The translations under genes were made by a program, and so were the position numbers. Source: Elusimicrobia bacterium GWB2_63_16 (GTDB taxonomy: Bacteria; Elusimicrobiota; Elusimicrobia; Elusimicrobiales; UBA9959). From it: DNA of 47,185 nt. Positions within the stretch are counted from its first letter, which is position 1; the number at the start of each line of letters is the position of its first letter. The stretch lies in contig MGTZ01000057.1 of assembly GCA_001799715.1 (NCBI GenBank), positions 1-47,185 on the forward strand. Direction: 5' to 3'. Positions 33,071 to 40,463 of this stretch are shown piece by piece. The notes beneath the pieces were generated by a model. It had not been told where the DNA came from. It was given only the letters and a program-made list of their open reading frames with translations, and did not search any database.

Positions 33071-33610
33071 CTAATATTTTATCAAAGAATGGATGTCGCG
33101 GCCAGCGAGCTTGCTGCGCCCGTTGAGGAACTCCAGTTCTATGAGCATGGCTACGCCGGCCACCCGGCCGCCGAGCTTTTCCACCAGCTCGCACACCGCG
33201 GCCGCGGTGCCGCCGGTGGCCAGCACGTCGTCCACCACCAGCACCTTCTCGCCGGGCTTAACGGCGTCGGCGTGCATCTCCAGCGTGTCCGTGCCGTATT
33301 CCAGCGCGTACGACGCCGCCACGGTCTTGTAGGGCAGCTTGCCCTTCTTGCGCACCGGTACTATGCCGGCGCCCAGCGCCATGGCTATGGGCGCCGCCAG
33401 CAGGAAGCCGCGGGCCTCTATGCCCAGTACCTTGGTGATGCCGGCGCCGCGGTAGGCGTCGGCGAAAGCCTGCACCAGCTCTGTGAAGGCGGCGTGGTCG
33501 GCCAGCAGCGGGGTGATGTCCTTGAAGATTATCCCGGGCTTCGGGAAATCCGGAACGTCGCGGATGATGCTCTTCAGTTTAGTGCTCAGGGCTTCGGCGG
33601 TAGCGGACAT
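33071..33610 (-). CDS. apt: adenine phosphoribosyltransferase
   Basis: The 179-residue enzyme converts adenine and PRPP to AMP. The PRPP-binding loop VLVVDDVLATGGTA is intact, as are the N-terminal FPKPGIIFKDITPLL and EARGFLLAAPIA motifs of Apt. The length is normal. It follows the sigma factor gene by 12 bases and is followed by tRNA-Arg. Confidence 0.96.
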   Translation of the reverse strand: MSATAEALSTKLKSIIRDVPDFPKPGIIFKDITPLLADHAAFTELVQAFADAYRGAGITKVLGIEARGFLLAAPIAMALGAGIVPVRKKGKLPYKTVAASYALEYGTDTLEMHADAVKPGEKVLVVDDVLATGGTAAAVCELVEKLGGRVAGVAMLIELEFLNGRSKLAGRDIHSLIKY

Positions 33611-33622
33611 AAGTCTCCCCAG

Positions 33623-34687
33623 TTATTTCTTCCCTTTCTGCGGCTTGCGCGGCTCGTAGGGTTTGGTCGGGATGGTGTCGCCCAGGATATCGGTCTTCCC
33701 CTTGGGCGCCTGCCAGCCGGGCTGCAGGTTGGTGTGGTCCGGCCTGCGGCCGAGTTCTATGAGACCCATCTTGGCGGCCACGCGGCGCAGGCGCAGCAGC
33801 GCGCGCTCTTCTATCTGGCGCACGCGCTCGCGGCTGAGGCCGAGCTTCTTGCCGATGTCGTTAAGGGTCATCGGGGTCTGGCCGGTGAGGCCGTAGCGGT
33901 ATTCCACTATCATGCGCTCGCGCTCGCCTATCTCCACCAGCGCGTCCCTGAGCTCGTCGTGCAGGCGCAGGATGGAGATCAGGTTGTCGGGCGTGGAGGA
34001 GGCGGAATCCTTGAGCGTGTCGCCCACGGTGTCGTCCATGCCGTCCCCGGAGGAGAGCGGCGTCTCTATGGAGGACAGGCCCGTGACGATCTCGCTGGCG
34101 TTGAGGGCGGTGCGCACCTGGTTGGCGTTCCAGTGCATGTGCTTGGCCATCTCGGCCATCGTCGGATCGCGGCCCAGCTTGCCGTGCATGGCGTCCCACT
34201 GCTTGAGCCACTTGCGCAGCGCGGTCCACGCGTGCGGCGGGATGCGGATGGTCTTGGAATTTTCTTCCACCGAGCGGCGCACGTACTGCTCCACCCAGTA
34301 GGAGGCGTAGGTGGAGAAGCGGTAGCCCTTGCTGGGCTCGAACTTGTCGATGGCGTGCAGCAGGCCCAGGTTGCCCTCTTCCACCAGGTCCATCAGGTCG
34401 GCGCCCTGGTACAGGAAGCGCTTGGCGATCGGGATGACCAGCTTGAGGTTCAGCTCCATGATGCGCTCTTTGGCGCGGCGGTCGCCGCGCTTCACGCGCT
34501 TCCACAGCTCGTGGCTTTCCTCGCGCGAGATCTTGTGGTCGATCTGGCTGATCTTGCGGATGTACTGGTTGGTCGAGTCGATGTTTATCTCGCTCAGCTT
34601 TTCCTTGGGCTTCGCGGAGGCGGCCGCTTCTTTGGGCGCTTCCTCGGAGGTCTCTTCTTTTTCCTGTTCGTCTTTTTCTTCAACCAT
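33623..34687 (-). CDS. RNA polymerase sigma-70 family factor
   Basis: The 354-residue protein contains region 1.2/2 (DSTNQYIRKISQIDHKISREE, LNLKLVIPIAKRF, FSTYASYWVEQYVRR), region 3 and region 4.2 (TLNDIGKKLGLSRERVRQIE). It is like RpoD/RpoS group 1 or 2 sigma factors but lacks the long region 1.1. The N-terminal 35 residues are acidic. After region 4 a Pro/Lys-rich tail of about 45 residues follows (TIPTKPYEPRKPQKGKK), which is longer than usual. Whether this is the main or an alternative sigma factor cannot be settled here. The gene sits between acylphosphatase and apt. Confidence 0.93.
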   Translation of the reverse strand: MVEEKDEQEKEETSEEAPKEAAASAKPKEKLSEINIDSTNQYIRKISQIDHKISREESHELWKRVKRGDRRAKERIMELNLKLVIPIAKRFLYQGADLMDLVEEGNLGLLHAIDKFEPSKGYRFSTYASYWVEQYVRRSVEENSKTIRIPPHAWTALRKWLKQWDAMHGKLGRDPTMAEMAKHMHWNANQVRTALNASEIVTGLSSIETPLSSGDGMDDTVGDTLKDSASSTPDNLISILRLHDELRDALVEIGERERMIVEYRYGLTGQTPMTLNDIGKKLGLSRERVRQIEERALLRLRRVAAKMGLIELGRRPDHTNLQPGWQAPKGKTDILGDTIPTKPYEPRKPQKGKK

Positions 34688-34697
34688 GTGCCCTCTT

Positions 34698-34976
34698 TTA
34701 AACCGTAGGTTTGATGTAAAAATCTTTATCCGCCGTTTCCTGGTCCAGCATCTCCTGCGTCTCGGTGCGCTCCACGCGCGCCCAGGGGTGCCCGGTCTTG
34801 ATGTCCTTAAGGAAGCCGTCCAGCTCCGGCACGCCGCCCTGCGCCTCCCCCTCCACCGCGCCGTCGCTGGTGTTGCGCACCCAGCCAGTGACGCCGCAGC
34901 GGGCCGCCGCTTCTTTGACGAACCAGCGGTAGCCCACGCCCTGCACGCTGCCGAAAATCCTGAAGGTTAGACGCAT
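34698..34976 (-). CDS. acyP: acylphosphatase
   Basis: The 92-residue enzyme hydrolyses acyl phosphates. The signature [12 protein letters not shown] and the [17 protein letters not shown] motif are clear, and the catalytic Arg and Asn are present. The start at MRLTF is chosen; a longer frame to 35027 would overlap the promoter. The sigma factor gene begins 10 bases after its stop. Confidence 0.92.
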   Translation of the reverse strand: MRLTFRIFGSVQGVGYRWFVKEAAARCGVTGWVRNTSDGAVEGEAQGGVPELDGFLKDIKTGHPWARVERTETQEMLDQETADKDFYIKPTV

Positions 34977-34993
34977 AATTATAGAACAAGTAA

Positions 34994-35022
34994 ATAATAC
35001 TAAAAGGCAAGGGTATTGACAA
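34994..35022 (-). promoter_or_regulatory. promoter of acylphosphatase-sigma-apt-tRNA operon
   Basis: TTGTCA (35017-35022), 17 bases, TATTAT (34994-34999) on the minus strand. The leader would be about 10 bases. Confidence 0.6.
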
Positions 35023-35039
35023 GGCAACCGGCGGGCAAA

Positions 35040-35064
35040 AAAAGAGGCCCGCCACGCGGGCGGA
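35040..35064 (-). terminator. terminator of tRNA-Pro(CGG)
   Basis: Minus strand stem GGTCCGCC/GGCGGGCC (one G-T pair), loop CGCGT, then TCTTTTTTT. Confidence 0.8.
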
Positions 35065-35093
35065 CCGTCTTTTCTGCGGCTGCTTAAAAAGGA

Positions 35094-35167
35094 TCGGGGC
35101 GGTGAGATTTGAACTCACGGTCTCTCGCACCCGAAGCGAGCGCTCTAGCCAGCTGAGCCACGCCCCG
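35094..35167 (-). tRNA. tRNA-Pro(CGG)
   Basis: 74-nt cloverleaf: acceptor CGGGGCG/CGCCCCG, D-stem GCTC/GAGC, anticodon loop TTCGGGT giving CGG, T-loop TTCAAAT, discriminator A, no encoded CCA. Confidence 0.95.
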
Positions 35168-35219
35168 ATAAAACAAAGCTCCGGGTTTTTCTACGTGGAT
35201 ATGATACTAAAAAAGGCCC

Positions 35220-36362
35220 TCAAAGTCCACCGTTGCCGCCGGTGAGCGCCTTGATCACCGCGCCGGCTATGTCGCGGGCGGCGTGCGGGCGGGCGTGCTC
35301 GGCCAGCGCGCGCGAGGCGTGCGCCAGCAGGTGCGGGTTGTGCAGATATTTCCTGACCAGCGGCTCCAGTTCTGCGGGCGAGCCGGCCGCTTCCGCCAGC
35401 TTGTGGCGGCAGAGGAAGGCCGTGTTGCGCGCCTCCTGCCCGGGCAGCGGGGCGTAAATGATGAACGGGCGGGACATGGCCATGGTCTCGGCCAGCGTCA
35501 CGCCGCCGGGCTTACCCACCACCAGGTCCGCCGCGCGGTAGTAGTCTGCCGGCGAGTCGGTGAAATTCACGAAGCGTACGCCCTTCAACTCCGCCGCGGC
35601 CCGCTCCGCCTGGCGCGAGAGCCGGCGGTTGTTGCCGCAGAGCACCACCGCCTGCACGCGGCCGAGCAGCGGCTTGAGCGCTACCGCCGCCTGCAGCAGG
35701 TCGCCGAGGCCGCGGCTGCCGCCGGTTATCAGCACGGTGAAGTGGCCGGGCAGCAGGCCCAGCGCCCGGCGCGCGGCGGCCTTGTCGGGCTGCTCGCCGG
35801 TGAACTCCTTGCGCACCGGGATGCCTGTAAGATGTATCCGCTCGTGCGGCGCGCCCTTGGCCCGCAGTTCGGCGGCCGCGCCCTTCTCGGGAACGAAATA
35901 GGCTTTTACGCCCTTGGGCGGCCAGTAGGTGTGGGCGCAGAAATCGGTGAGAACGGAGAAGAGCGGCACTTTGGCCAGGCGGCGGTTCTTGGTGATGAGC
36001 AGCGAGGAGAGGGCCTGCGTGGAGATGGCGGCTTTCACGCCTTTTTTGATCAGCAGGTCGGCCAGCTTCTGCGACGAGAACGGCAGCACGGTCTCGCGCA
36101 GCGCGCTGGCCGCGAAGGCCACGAAGTCGTTGTCGTAGACGTAGTTCCACAGCGCCGGCGTCTTGTGCAGCACCTGCAGGTAGGTCCTGGCCACGAAGGG
36201 CCCGAAGTCCGGGTAGACCTCTGAGAGGTCTATGAAGACCGGTTCGATGATGCTGGGCGGCAGGAATTCGGCGATGGCGCGCGCGGCGGCGTAGTGGCCC
36301 GAGGGCCTGGCGCCGTAGATGAGCGCCACTTTCAAAGGATAGGTCTGCCCCGCCGTTTCCAT
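35220..36362 (-). CDS. glycolipid glycosyltransferase (MGDG synthase/UgtP-like)
   Basis: The 380-residue protein matches the GT28-type family that includes monogalactosyldiacylglycerol synthase and processive diacylglycerol glucosyltransferases: N-terminal ALIYGARPSGHYAAARAIAEF, VLTDFCAHTYWPPKGVKAYF and the donor-site motif VVGKPGGVTLAETMAMSRPFI. It probably adds sugar to diacylglycerol at the inner membrane. The start METAGQTYPLK is chosen; the frame upstream is open but overlaps a TATAAT box and reads as low-quality sequence. The transcript appears leaderless. Confidence 0.85.
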   Translation of the reverse strand: METAGQTYPLKVALIYGARPSGHYAAARAIAEFLPPSIIEPVFIDLSEVYPDFGPFVARTYLQVLHKTPALWNYVYDNDFVAFAASALRETVLPFSSQKLADLLIKKGVKAAISTQALSSLLITKNRRLAKVPLFSVLTDFCAHTYWPPKGVKAYFVPEKGAAAELRAKGAPHERIHLTGIPVRKEFTGEQPDKAAARRALGLLPGHFTVLITGGSRGLGDLLQAAVALKPLLGRVQAVVLCGNNRRLSRQAERAAAELKGVRFVNFTDSPADYYRAADLVVGKPGGVTLAETMAMSRPFIIYAPLPGQEARNTAFLCRHKLAEAAGSPAELEPLVRKYLHNPHLLAHASRALAEHARPHAARDIAGAVIKALTGGNGGL

Positions 36363-36368
36363 TACTTG

Positions 36369-36377
36369 ATTATACCA
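36369..36377 (-). promoter_or_regulatory. extended -10 promoter, leaderless glycosyltransferase mRNA
   Basis: TGGTATAAT on the minus strand ends six bases before the ATG. No -35 consensus and no Shine-Dalgarno are present. Confidence 0.6.
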
Positions 36378-36496
36378 AAGGCGGGAGGGCTGCCCCCTTT
36401 TTGTCGGCCGGGCGGCCCAAATGAACGCCCCGGCATCCGAAGACGCCGGGGCGAGTCTCTCTGTCACTGCCGTTCTCCGCCCCGAAGGGCGGAAAG

Positions 36497-37108
36497 CTAT
36501 TTCAGTTCCTCGCCCACCTTGCCCACCAGCTTCTCCGAGGGCTTCAGCGTTTTCTCCCCCGGCTTCCACTTGGCGGGGCAGACCTCGGCGGGGTTCTTGT
36601 AGGTGTGCTCGAAGGCCTTCATTTTGCGCACCAGCTCGGCCATGTCGCGGCCGACGTTGTTGAGGTTCACCTCGGCGCCGGCCAGCACGCCGTCGGGATT
36701 GATGACGAAGGTGCCGCGGTAGGCCAGGCCGCTCTTGTAATCATAGGCGCCGAGGGCCTGCGCCAGGCGGCCGCGGGCGTCGGCGGCCATGGGGTACTTC
36801 ACGTCCTTGAGCAGCCGCTCCTGGGCCTGCCAGCCCATGTGGGTGAACTTGGTGTCGGTGCTCACCGAGAGCACCTCGGCGCCCAGCTTCTCCAGTTCGC
36901 GGTGATGCGCGGCCAGGTCGGCCAGCTCGGTGGGGCAGACGAAGGTGAAGTCCGCCGGGTAGAATACCAGGACGGTCCAGCGCCCTTTCTTCAGCGCGTC
37001 GGCCAGGCTGAACCTGCCGAACTTGCAGGCGGCCGGGTCGAACGTCTCCAGTTCGAAAGGCGCCACTTTCTCTCCGACGGTGATCACTTGCGTTTTTTCT
37101 TCTGACAT
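36497..37108 (-). CDS. ahpC: peroxiredoxin (AhpC/Prx1 type)
   Basis: The 203-residue typical 2-Cys peroxiredoxin has peroxidatic Cys58 in DFTFVCPTE and resolving Cys177 in AEVCPAKW. It reduces peroxides in the cytosol with a thiol reductant. The start MSEEKTQ follows GGAGAAAAC and overlaps the end of the Fur/PerR gene by 25 nt, so the regulator and the enzyme form one transcription unit. No ahpF is adjacent. Confidence 0.94.
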   Translation of the reverse strand: MSEEKTQVITVGEKVAPFELETFDPAACKFGRFSLADALKKGRWTVLVFYPADFTFVCPTELADLAAHHRELEKLGAEVLSVSTDTKFTHMGWQAQERLLKDVKYPMAADARGRLAQALGAYDYKSGLAYRGTFVINPDGVLAGAEVNLNNVGRDMAELVRKMKAFEHTYKNPAEVCPAKWKPGEKTLKPSEKLVGKVGEELK

Positions 37109-37530
37109 AATGTTTTCTCCTTGTTTCCGGCCTTTTTGCCGCAGGCCGGGCATACCCCGTAAAATTCGATGTTGCAGCGCAGCACCTTGAAGCCGCGCGG
37201 CGCGCCCGAGACGGCCGGCGGGCGGCTGACGGAGAGGTCCGCGATGGCGCCGCACTCCGCGCACATCAGGTGGGCGTGGCCGTCCGTGCAGGGATCGAAG
37301 CGGGCGCGGGAGCGGTCTATGCGTATCTCGGCCAGTTCGCCGATGTCCAGCAGCGACTGCAGCGTGTTGTAGACGGTGGCGAAAGAGACGCCGGGGAACT
37401 TTTTGCGCAGGCGGCGGTGCAGCTGCTCGGCGGAGGGATGGCTCTTGTTCCCCTCCAGCGCGCGCAGGAGCTCGGCGCGCTGCGGCGTCATGCGGAAGGC
37501 GGCGGAAGGTCTGGCGGGCGTCTTTTTCAT
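37084..37530 (-). CDS. Fur/PerR family metalloregulator
   Basis: The 148-residue repressor has the winged-helix half (MTPQRAELLRALEGNKSHPSAEQL, VSFATVYNTLQSL) and two CxxC pairs for structural zinc (Cys90/93, Cys127/130) around the metal-sensing HAHLMC region. Linkage with a peroxiredoxin favours a PerR role, but the deciding Asp/Glu cannot be assigned safely by eye. Start MKKTPARPSA is chosen over an upstream ATG that lies within the promoter. Two palindromes at 37535-37543 and 37567-37579 are candidate operators, implying autoregulation. Confidence 0.9.
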   Translation of the reverse strand: MKKTPARPSAAFRMTPQRAELLRALEGNKSHPSAEQLHRRLRKKFPGVSFATVYNTLQSLLDIGELAEIRIDRSRARFDPCTDGHAHLMCAECGAIADLSVSRPPAVSGAPRGFKVLRCNIEFYGVCPACGKKAGNKEKTLCQKKKRK

Positions 37531-37534
37531 ATTA

Positions 37535-37606
37535 GAATCATTCCTGTCTGATACAGGATACCAGATAAGAACCATTCTTGTCAAGCGGCCGGGCGTGGTG
37601 TATAAT
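37535..37606. promoter_or_regulatory. divergent promoters with shared -35 and palindromic operators
   Basis: Leftward: TTGACA (37579-37584), 18 bases, TATCCT (37555-37560) for fur/ahpC. Rightward: TTGTCA (37578-37583), 17 bases, TATAAT (37601-37606) for the metal chaperone. The two -35 boxes overlap on opposite strands. AAGAACCATTCTT (37567-37579) sits in the leftward spacer, and GAATCATTC (37535-37543) lies between the start site and the ATG. Confidence 0.7.
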
Positions 37607-37622
37607 ATAGGAGAGGCAACTT

Positions 37623-37826
37623 ATGAAGATAACCATCAAAATATCCGGTATGACCTGCAACGGCTGCCGCGCCGGCGCCGAGAACGCCCTGAAGCGCGTG
37701 CCCGGCGTGCTGTCGGCCGCCGTCAGCCTGGAGCGCGGCGAGGCCGTGGTGGAGTACGACGAAAAAACGGCCGCCCCCAGTGATCTGAGGGCGGCCGTCG
37801 AAAAAGCCGGCTTCAAGGCCGGTTAA
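37623..37826 (+). CDS. heavy-metal-associated domain protein (CopZ-like chaperone)
   Basis: The 67-residue protein is a single HMA domain with the metal-binding motif GMTCNGC (Cys12, Cys15), the usual size for a copper chaperone. It has a good ribosome site (AGGAGAGG). It is divergent from the Fur/PerR-peroxiredoxin pair and shares its promoter region, which suggests common control. No copper ATPase is seen nearby. It ends one base before the convergent serpin stop. Confidence 0.9.
   Translation: MKITIKISGMTCNGCRAGAENALKRVPGVLSAAVSLERGEAVVEYDEKTAAPSDLRAAVEKAGFKAG
37801..37822 (-). terminator. terminator inside the 3' end of the metal chaperone gene
   Basis: Minus strand CCGGC/GCCGG-type stem with loop CTTGAA-like and a TTTTT tail. 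It serves the serpin gene yet lies within the coding end of the convergent chaperone gene. Confidence 0.7.
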
Positions 37827-39029
37827 TTACTGCGCGGCGGGATTCTCCATCCTGCCCATGAACAGCACCAGGCCGCTCTTGGGGTCTTCGATGAAGAACA
37901 GGAACGGCCGGTCCGCGCGGAACACGGCGAAGTCCATCACCATGGATTTCAGGCCCATCGCCACGCCGGTGGCGGCCGCGGCTTCCGTCCCCTCCTCGCT
38001 CACTTCGACGAAAGCCTTGTGGAAAGCGGTCTGTATGTAGAGCCGCTTCCCCTTCTCCATCCCCGAGAAATCGGCCTTGTCCGTGAACGCCTCCGGCATG
38101 CCCAGGCCGGCCAGCGCGCCGTTGAGCTTGTAGCCGGAGCTGAACTTGAACCGGGGCAGGAAGACCTTCACCTTCTGGTTAAAGAGCGCCTTGCGCACTT
38201 CTTCCAGTTTCTGCGGCGAGAAGTTCCGCTGCAGGTCGGCCAGGGTGCGGCCCTCCTTGGGCAGCAGCACCAGCATGGACAGGCCGCCGCCGGCGTAGGG
38301 CAGGCGCACGGCCTGCAGCTCGTCGTTCTCGCCGTATTCGGCCTCGCGCGTGCCGGGGGCCGCCATCATGTGTACCTTGGTCCTGGTGCCGCCGTCCAGC
38401 GTAAAATCTGCCTCCGAGGTCATCTCCTTCTTGAACGGCGCTTTCCAGCGGCCCTTGAAGTAGACGGCGTTCACGAGCACCAGCCGGGTGAGCTGGTCCA
38501 GCGAGCCCTGCGGGAAGAGCTCCCGTATCTTGCCCCTGGTCTTGTTGTCGGTCCAGGCGTTGATGCTGCGCCGGGCTTCTTCGGTCTTGGTCAGGAAGTC
38601 GGCCTGCATGGCGTCGGCGCCGTAGGCGGAGCGCAGCGTCTTGAGGTAGGCGGGCAGGAACTTGAAGTCCTTCTGCGCCCAGAAAGAGTTGGCCTGCACT
38701 AACTCGGCGTCCTTGGCGGCGCGGTCCAGGTCCTTCCTGATGGCGGCCAGCTCGGCGCGCAGGTCCTTGGTCTTGGCCGGGAAGGAGAACACCGAGGCTA
38801 TCTCTTTGGCGGTGTTGCCGGCGGCGCCCTCGTAGGCCATGGCGAAGGCCGTGTACATGCTGTAGGGCGAGAAGAAGACGTTGCCCGGCTTCTGGGCCTC
38901 GGCGGCGTAGAATTTGAAGGCTATGCCGTTGGCGCGGGCCACGGCGTCGGGGGCGGGCGTTTTGTCGGCGGCGCCGCAAAGGCCGGCGGCCAGCGGCAGC
39001 AGTGCTGAAATGATTGCGAGCTTTTTCAT
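37827..39029 (-). CDS. secreted serpin (serine protease inhibitor)
   Basis: The 400-residue serpin has a signal peptide (MKKLAIISALLPLAAGLCGA) and the full fold: NVFFSPYSMYTAFAMAYEGA, LVLVNAVYFKGRW, and ADRPFLFFIEDPKSGLVLFMGR. The hinge EEGTEAAAATGVA is of the inhibitory type. Counting P17 from the first Glu of the EEGTE motif gives P1 Lys and P1' Ser (GLK/SMV), which would suit trypsin-like proteases. It probably acts in the periplasm or outside. Bacterial serpins are scattered, and acquisition by transfer is often proposed; codon use here is like its neighbours. Confidence 0.95.
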   Translation of the reverse strand: MKKLAIISALLPLAAGLCGAADKTPAPDAVARANGIAFKFYAAEAQKPGNVFFSPYSMYTAFAMAYEGAAGNTAKEIASVFSFPAKTKDLRAELAAIRKDLDRAAKDAELVQANSFWAQKDFKFLPAYLKTLRSAYGADAMQADFLTKTEEARRSINAWTDNKTRGKIRELFPQGSLDQLTRLVLVNAVYFKGRWKAPFKKEMTSEADFTLDGGTRTKVHMMAAPGTREAEYGENDELQAVRLPYAGGGLSMLVLLPKEGRTLADLQRNFSPQKLEEVRKALFNQKVKVFLPRFKFSSGYKLNGALAGLGMPEAFTDKADFSGMEKGKRLYIQTAFHKAFVEVSEEGTEAAAATGVAMGLKSMVMDFAVFRADRPFLFFIEDPKSGLVLFMGRMENPAAQ

Positions 39030-39071
39030 TGTTTATCTCCTTACCCTGGGATCAACACGGATATTCTACAA

Positions 39072-39100
39072 CAAAAAAACCAGCCGCGAGGGGCTGGTTT
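39072..39100 (-). terminator. terminator of tRNA-Pro(GGG)
   Basis: Minus strand CCAGCC/GGCTGG stem followed by TTTTTTT, with AAAACC upstream; it separates the tRNA from the serpin gene. Confidence 0.88.
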
Positions 39101-39117
39101 TACTTCGGCGGGCTGCC

Positions 39118-39220
39118 GTTTGACGGACCTCATCGGGGCGCCGGGAATTGAACCCGGAGTCTCTCGCACCCCAAGCGAGCGCTCTACCATTGAGCCACGC
39201 CCCGGTGGGGTCCGTCAAAC
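39118..39220. repeat. 12-bp inverted repeat flanking tRNA-Pro(GGG)
   Basis: GTTTGACGGACC at 39118-39129 and its exact complement GGTCCGTCAAAC at 39209-39220 bracket the tRNA gene. In the precursor RNA they would pair 5' leader with 3' trailer below the acceptor stem. Confidence 0.85.
39133..39204 (-). tRNA. tRNA-Pro(GGG)
   Basis: 72-nt cloverleaf: acceptor CGGGGCG/CGCCCCG, D-stem GCTC/GAGC, anticodon loop TTGGGGT giving GGG, T-loop TTCAATT, discriminator A, no encoded CCA. The acceptor, D and anticodon stems are nearly the same as in tRNA-Pro(CGG). Confidence 0.95.
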
Positions 39221-39235
39221 CAAAGCAACGCATTT

Positions 39236-39244
39236 ATTATACCA
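39236..39244 (-). promoter_or_regulatory. extended -10 promoter of tRNA-Pro(GGG)
   Basis: TGGTATAAT on the minus strand about 31 bases before the tRNA 5' end; the leader contains one arm of the inverted repeat. Confidence 0.6.
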
Positions 39245-39284
39245 AAAAGCGGGCACGACGGGGAGAGCCCCGCGGCGGGCCGGG

Positions 39285-39623
39285 CTACAGTTCGGCCATC
39301 AGCTGGCGCAGTTCTTTCTTTATCTCCTCCAGCAGTTCGTCCTTGGCGTGGACCGTGGCGGCCATGACCTTGACGGCCTTTTTCTGGCGCTTTTTCGCGG
39401 CCAGCGCCTTGCGCGCCCCGTCGAGGGAATAGCCCTTTATGAAGACCAGGTCCTTGATCTGCCGCAGCGCGTCCACGTCCGCGCGCGTGTAGCGGCGGTG
39501 CCCGCTCGACAGCCGCAGCGGCCGGAGCAGGCGGAATTTCTGCTCCCAGTAGCGTATGGTGTATTCCGGCAGGTCCGTCAGGCGGGACACTTCCCGCATG
39601 GTCAGGTAAGTTTTTTCGGACAT
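39285..39623 (-). CDS. MerR family transcriptional regulator
   Basis: The 112-residue protein has the MerR winged-helix start (LTMREVSRLTDLPEYTIRYWEQ, GHRRYTRADVDAL) and a short C-terminal coiled coil without a metal- or drug-binding domain. It is the small MerR type often paired with ihfA. Start overlaps the stop of the IHF/HU gene by one base. Its targets are unknown. Confidence 0.9.
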   Translation of the reverse strand: MSEKTYLTMREVSRLTDLPEYTIRYWEQKFRLLRPLRLSSGHRRYTRADVDALRQIKDLVFIKGYSLDGARKALAAKKRQKKAVKVMAATVHAKDELLEEIKKELRQLMAEL

Positions 39624-39889
39624 TACATCCCGATCGTCAGTTTCTTCGACGGCTTAAAGCGGATGCTCTTGCGCGGTCCCACCATTACGCGCTGGTTGGT
39701 CTTTGGGTTGCGCATCTGGCGCGGCATGCGCTCCTTCACCTTGAAAGTGCCGAAGTTGGAGATCACTACCTTGCGGTTGTCGCGCAGGGCTTCGCCCATG
39801 ATCTCGAAGGTCTTGCAGACCGCCAGCTTGGCGTCGCGCTCGGTGGTCAGGTGCTTGGTCAGTTCCCTTATCAGGTCAAGTCTGTTCAT
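39623..39889 (-). CDS. HU/IHF family DNA-bending protein
   Basis: The 88-residue protein carries the family signature around FGTFKVKERMPRQMRNPKTN and the beta-arm Pro region (RVMVGPRKSIRFKPSKKL). The size and NPKTNQ motif fit IHF-alpha or HU; the two cannot be separated with confidence. It bends DNA and helps nucleoid structure and recombination. It overlaps the nuclease-family gene by 14 nt and the merR gene by one base. Confidence 0.92.
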   Translation of the reverse strand: MNRLDLIRELTKHLTTERDAKLAVCKTFEIMGEALRDNRKVVISNFGTFKVKERMPRQMRNPKTNQRVMVGPRKSIRFKPSKKLTIGM

Positions 39890-40463
39890 CGTCCTCTTCC
39901 CCCTCTTCCTGCTCCTCGTCTTCTTCGTCCTGTTCTTTAGGGCCCCCGCCCTGCAGCCCGCCGCCGAGGAGCTGGCCGATGATGTCGTTAGGCTTGAGGT
40001 TCTTGAGGTCGTGTTTGAACTTGGTGACCTCGTCCTCGGTGATGGGCTTGCTCAGGACCTGCGTCTTGCCGAAAACTTTCTCGTTGATATACACCGGGCA
40101 GCCGAAGCGCACCGCCAGCGCCACCGCGTCGGAGGGCCGCGCGTCGATCAGGCGCAGGTTCTTGCCGTCCGGGTCTGTGAGGTGGAGGCTGGAGTAATAG
40201 GTGTTCTCCACGATGTCGGTGATCACCACTTTCTTCACCGTCAGCCCCAGCGTCTTGATGATCGAGAAAATGAGGTCGTGCGTCATGGGGCGCGGCGACG
40301 GGTAGCCGGAGAGGCGGATGGCGATGGCCTGGGCCTCCATCGGGCCTATCCAGATGGGCAGGATGCGGCTGCCCTCGGTCTCGTCGAGGAAGATGATCGA
40401 TTCGGTCATGCTGGTGGCGATCGAATAGATGCGCACTTCCACGTCTTTGGGTTCTTGTGTCAT
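39876..40463 (-). CDS. bifunctional nuclease family protein (DUF151)
   Basis: The 195-residue product matches the BFN/DUF151 fold: SIIFLDETEGSRILPIWIGPMEAQAIA, RPMTHDLI and LRLIDARPSDAVALAVRFGCPVYI. Plant and bacterial members were reported to have DNase/RNase activity, but the role in bacteria is poorly defined. The tail is a Glu/Asp/Gln-rich stretch (about 175-195). It sits between plsY and the IHF/HU gene in a chain of overlapping genes. Confidence 0.9.
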   Translation of the reverse strand: MTQEPKDVEVRIYSIATSMTESIIFLDETEGSRILPIWIGPMEAQAIAIRLSGYPSPRPMTHDLIFSIIKTLGLTVKKVVITDIVENTYYSSLHLTDPDGKNLRLIDARPSDAVALAVRFGCPVYINEKVFGKTQVLSKPITEDEVTKFKHDLKNLKPNDIIGQLLGGGLQGGGPKEQDEEDEEQEEGEEDDEQT

